Below are positions 6,588-6,771 of a stretch of DNA of 6,771 bases, piece after piece. The notes under the pieces were generated by a model. That model searched no databases and was not told the DNA's origin. It saw only the letters and a program-made list of their open reading frames with translations. The DNA comes from a bacterium (GTDB lineage Bacteria; B130-G9): contig JAGHCW010000091.1 in assembly GCA_021160245.1 (NCBI GenBank), forward strand, positions 1-6,771, given 5' to 3'. Made by a program: the position numbers and the translations under genes. Position 1 is the first letter of the stretch. Each line of letters begins with the position of its first letter.

Positions 6588-6676
6588 TACTACTCGCGGT
6601 TGGCTCTTCGCCGTCCCTGGTTCAAGCTGGGCGATAGGATGAATCACACGGAAAGCGGCCAAATAAATATGCCATG
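6588..6676. other. Gap between the 860-residue gene and the CRISPR array
   Basis: These 89 bases hold no gene. There is no clear rho-independent terminator: the best stem is about 4 bp (CGCC 6609-6612 with GGCG 6630-6633) without a T-run. An AT-rich patch, AAATAAATAT, at 6661-6670 lies just before the first repeat. If the array is transcribed from the right, this is trailer rather than leader. Confidence 0.5.
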
Positions 6677-6771
6677 CGTTCACCCCCACATGCGTGGGGA
6701 AGACACGCACACATGGGGCGTTCTCGACGACGCCCCTGGTTCACCCCCACATGCGTGGGGAAGACCAGTAG
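6677..6771 (-). CRISPR. CRISPR array end, type I-E-like repeats, truncated at right edge
   Basis: Two copies of a 27-nt identical core lie at 6678-6704 and 6739-6765, exactly 61 nt apart, the unit length of type I-E arrays (29 + 32). Each has a perfect 6-bp stem, CCCCAC/GTGGGG, around a 4-nt loop. Read on the minus strand the repeat runs GTCTTCCCCACGC, then ATGTGGGGGTGAACC; this matches the E. coli I-E repeat in stem position and in the terminal AACC. The copy at 6677-6704 ends GAACG instead of GAACC, a 3'-end change expected of a leader-distal last repeat. Direction is therefore inferred as minus, with the leader and any cas genes beyond the right edge. The next spacer is cut off after about five bases. 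Confidence 0.9.
6705..6736 (-). other. Single complete CRISPR spacer, 32 nt, with internal hairpin
   Basis: The spacer between the two repeats is 32 nt if a 29-nt repeat is assumed (33 with a 28-nt repeat). It contains GGGGCG at 6715-6720 and its exact reverse complement CGCCCC at 6731-6736, plus a T-A pair inside them. I cannot identify its target from sequence alone. Confidence 0.75.

Noticed and set aside
6619-6633. GGTTCA at 6619-6624 as a degenerate extra CRISPR repeat
   Set aside because: Only the first six bases match, the distance to the next repeat is 58-59 rather than 61, and the stem sequence is absent.
4245-6710. Shorter open frames on both strands within and just past the 860-residue gene
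   Set aside because: They overlap a long gene with coherent domains, have Arg/Ser-rich low-information translations and no good start context.

Overview
The window carries two large divergently transcribed genes for exported or surface proteins and, at its right edge, the end of a CRISPR array. No cas genes, tRNA, rRNA or transposase genes are seen. Moderately GC-rich DNA, an Asn/Gly-rich beta-helix protein built from duplicated modules, a type I-E-like CRISPR repeat and a huge membrane-anchored beta-sandwich/TPR protein together suggest an environmental bacterium, probably Gram-negative and possibly from an uncultivated lineage. I cannot place the phylum from the sequence.

Bases 1-3707, minus strand: one uninterrupted reading frame of 1235 complete codons that starts at 3707 and runs off the left edge, so its C-terminus is missing. 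It reads: signal peptide; DUF1565-like cap plus a six-coil parallel beta-helix; a closing block typical of 'choice-of-anchor Q' proteins; two tandem Ig/PKD-like repeats; a second DUF1565-like cap plus a 13-coil beta-helix; a second closing block; and the start of a C-terminal beta domain. It is a secreted or surface adhesin-like or carbohydrate-active protein of unknown substrate. In the second helix 11 of 13 coils carry Cys at the same position.

Bases 3708-4004: the divergent control region. It holds a strong Shine-Dalgarno for the left gene, a weak one for the right gene, four near-evenly spaced GTTGA direct repeats ending at the right gene's start, and an 8-bp inverted repeat. No convincing sigma-70 promoter could be fixed.

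Bases 4005-6587, plus strand: an 860-residue protein with a TTG start, one N-terminal membrane anchor, two beta-sandwich modules, a TPR-like helical block, a linker, and three more beta-sandwich modules. No catalytic domain is recognised. The fourth module resembles the beta domain that I recall preceding some bacterial sulfatases. The two genes may both act at the cell envelope, but nothing proves a shared function.

Bases 6677-6771: two CRISPR repeats with exact 61-nt spacing. Comparison with the E. coli type I-E repeat puts crRNA transcription on the minus strand, making this the leader-distal end of an array that continues past the right edge and converges on the 860-residue gene.
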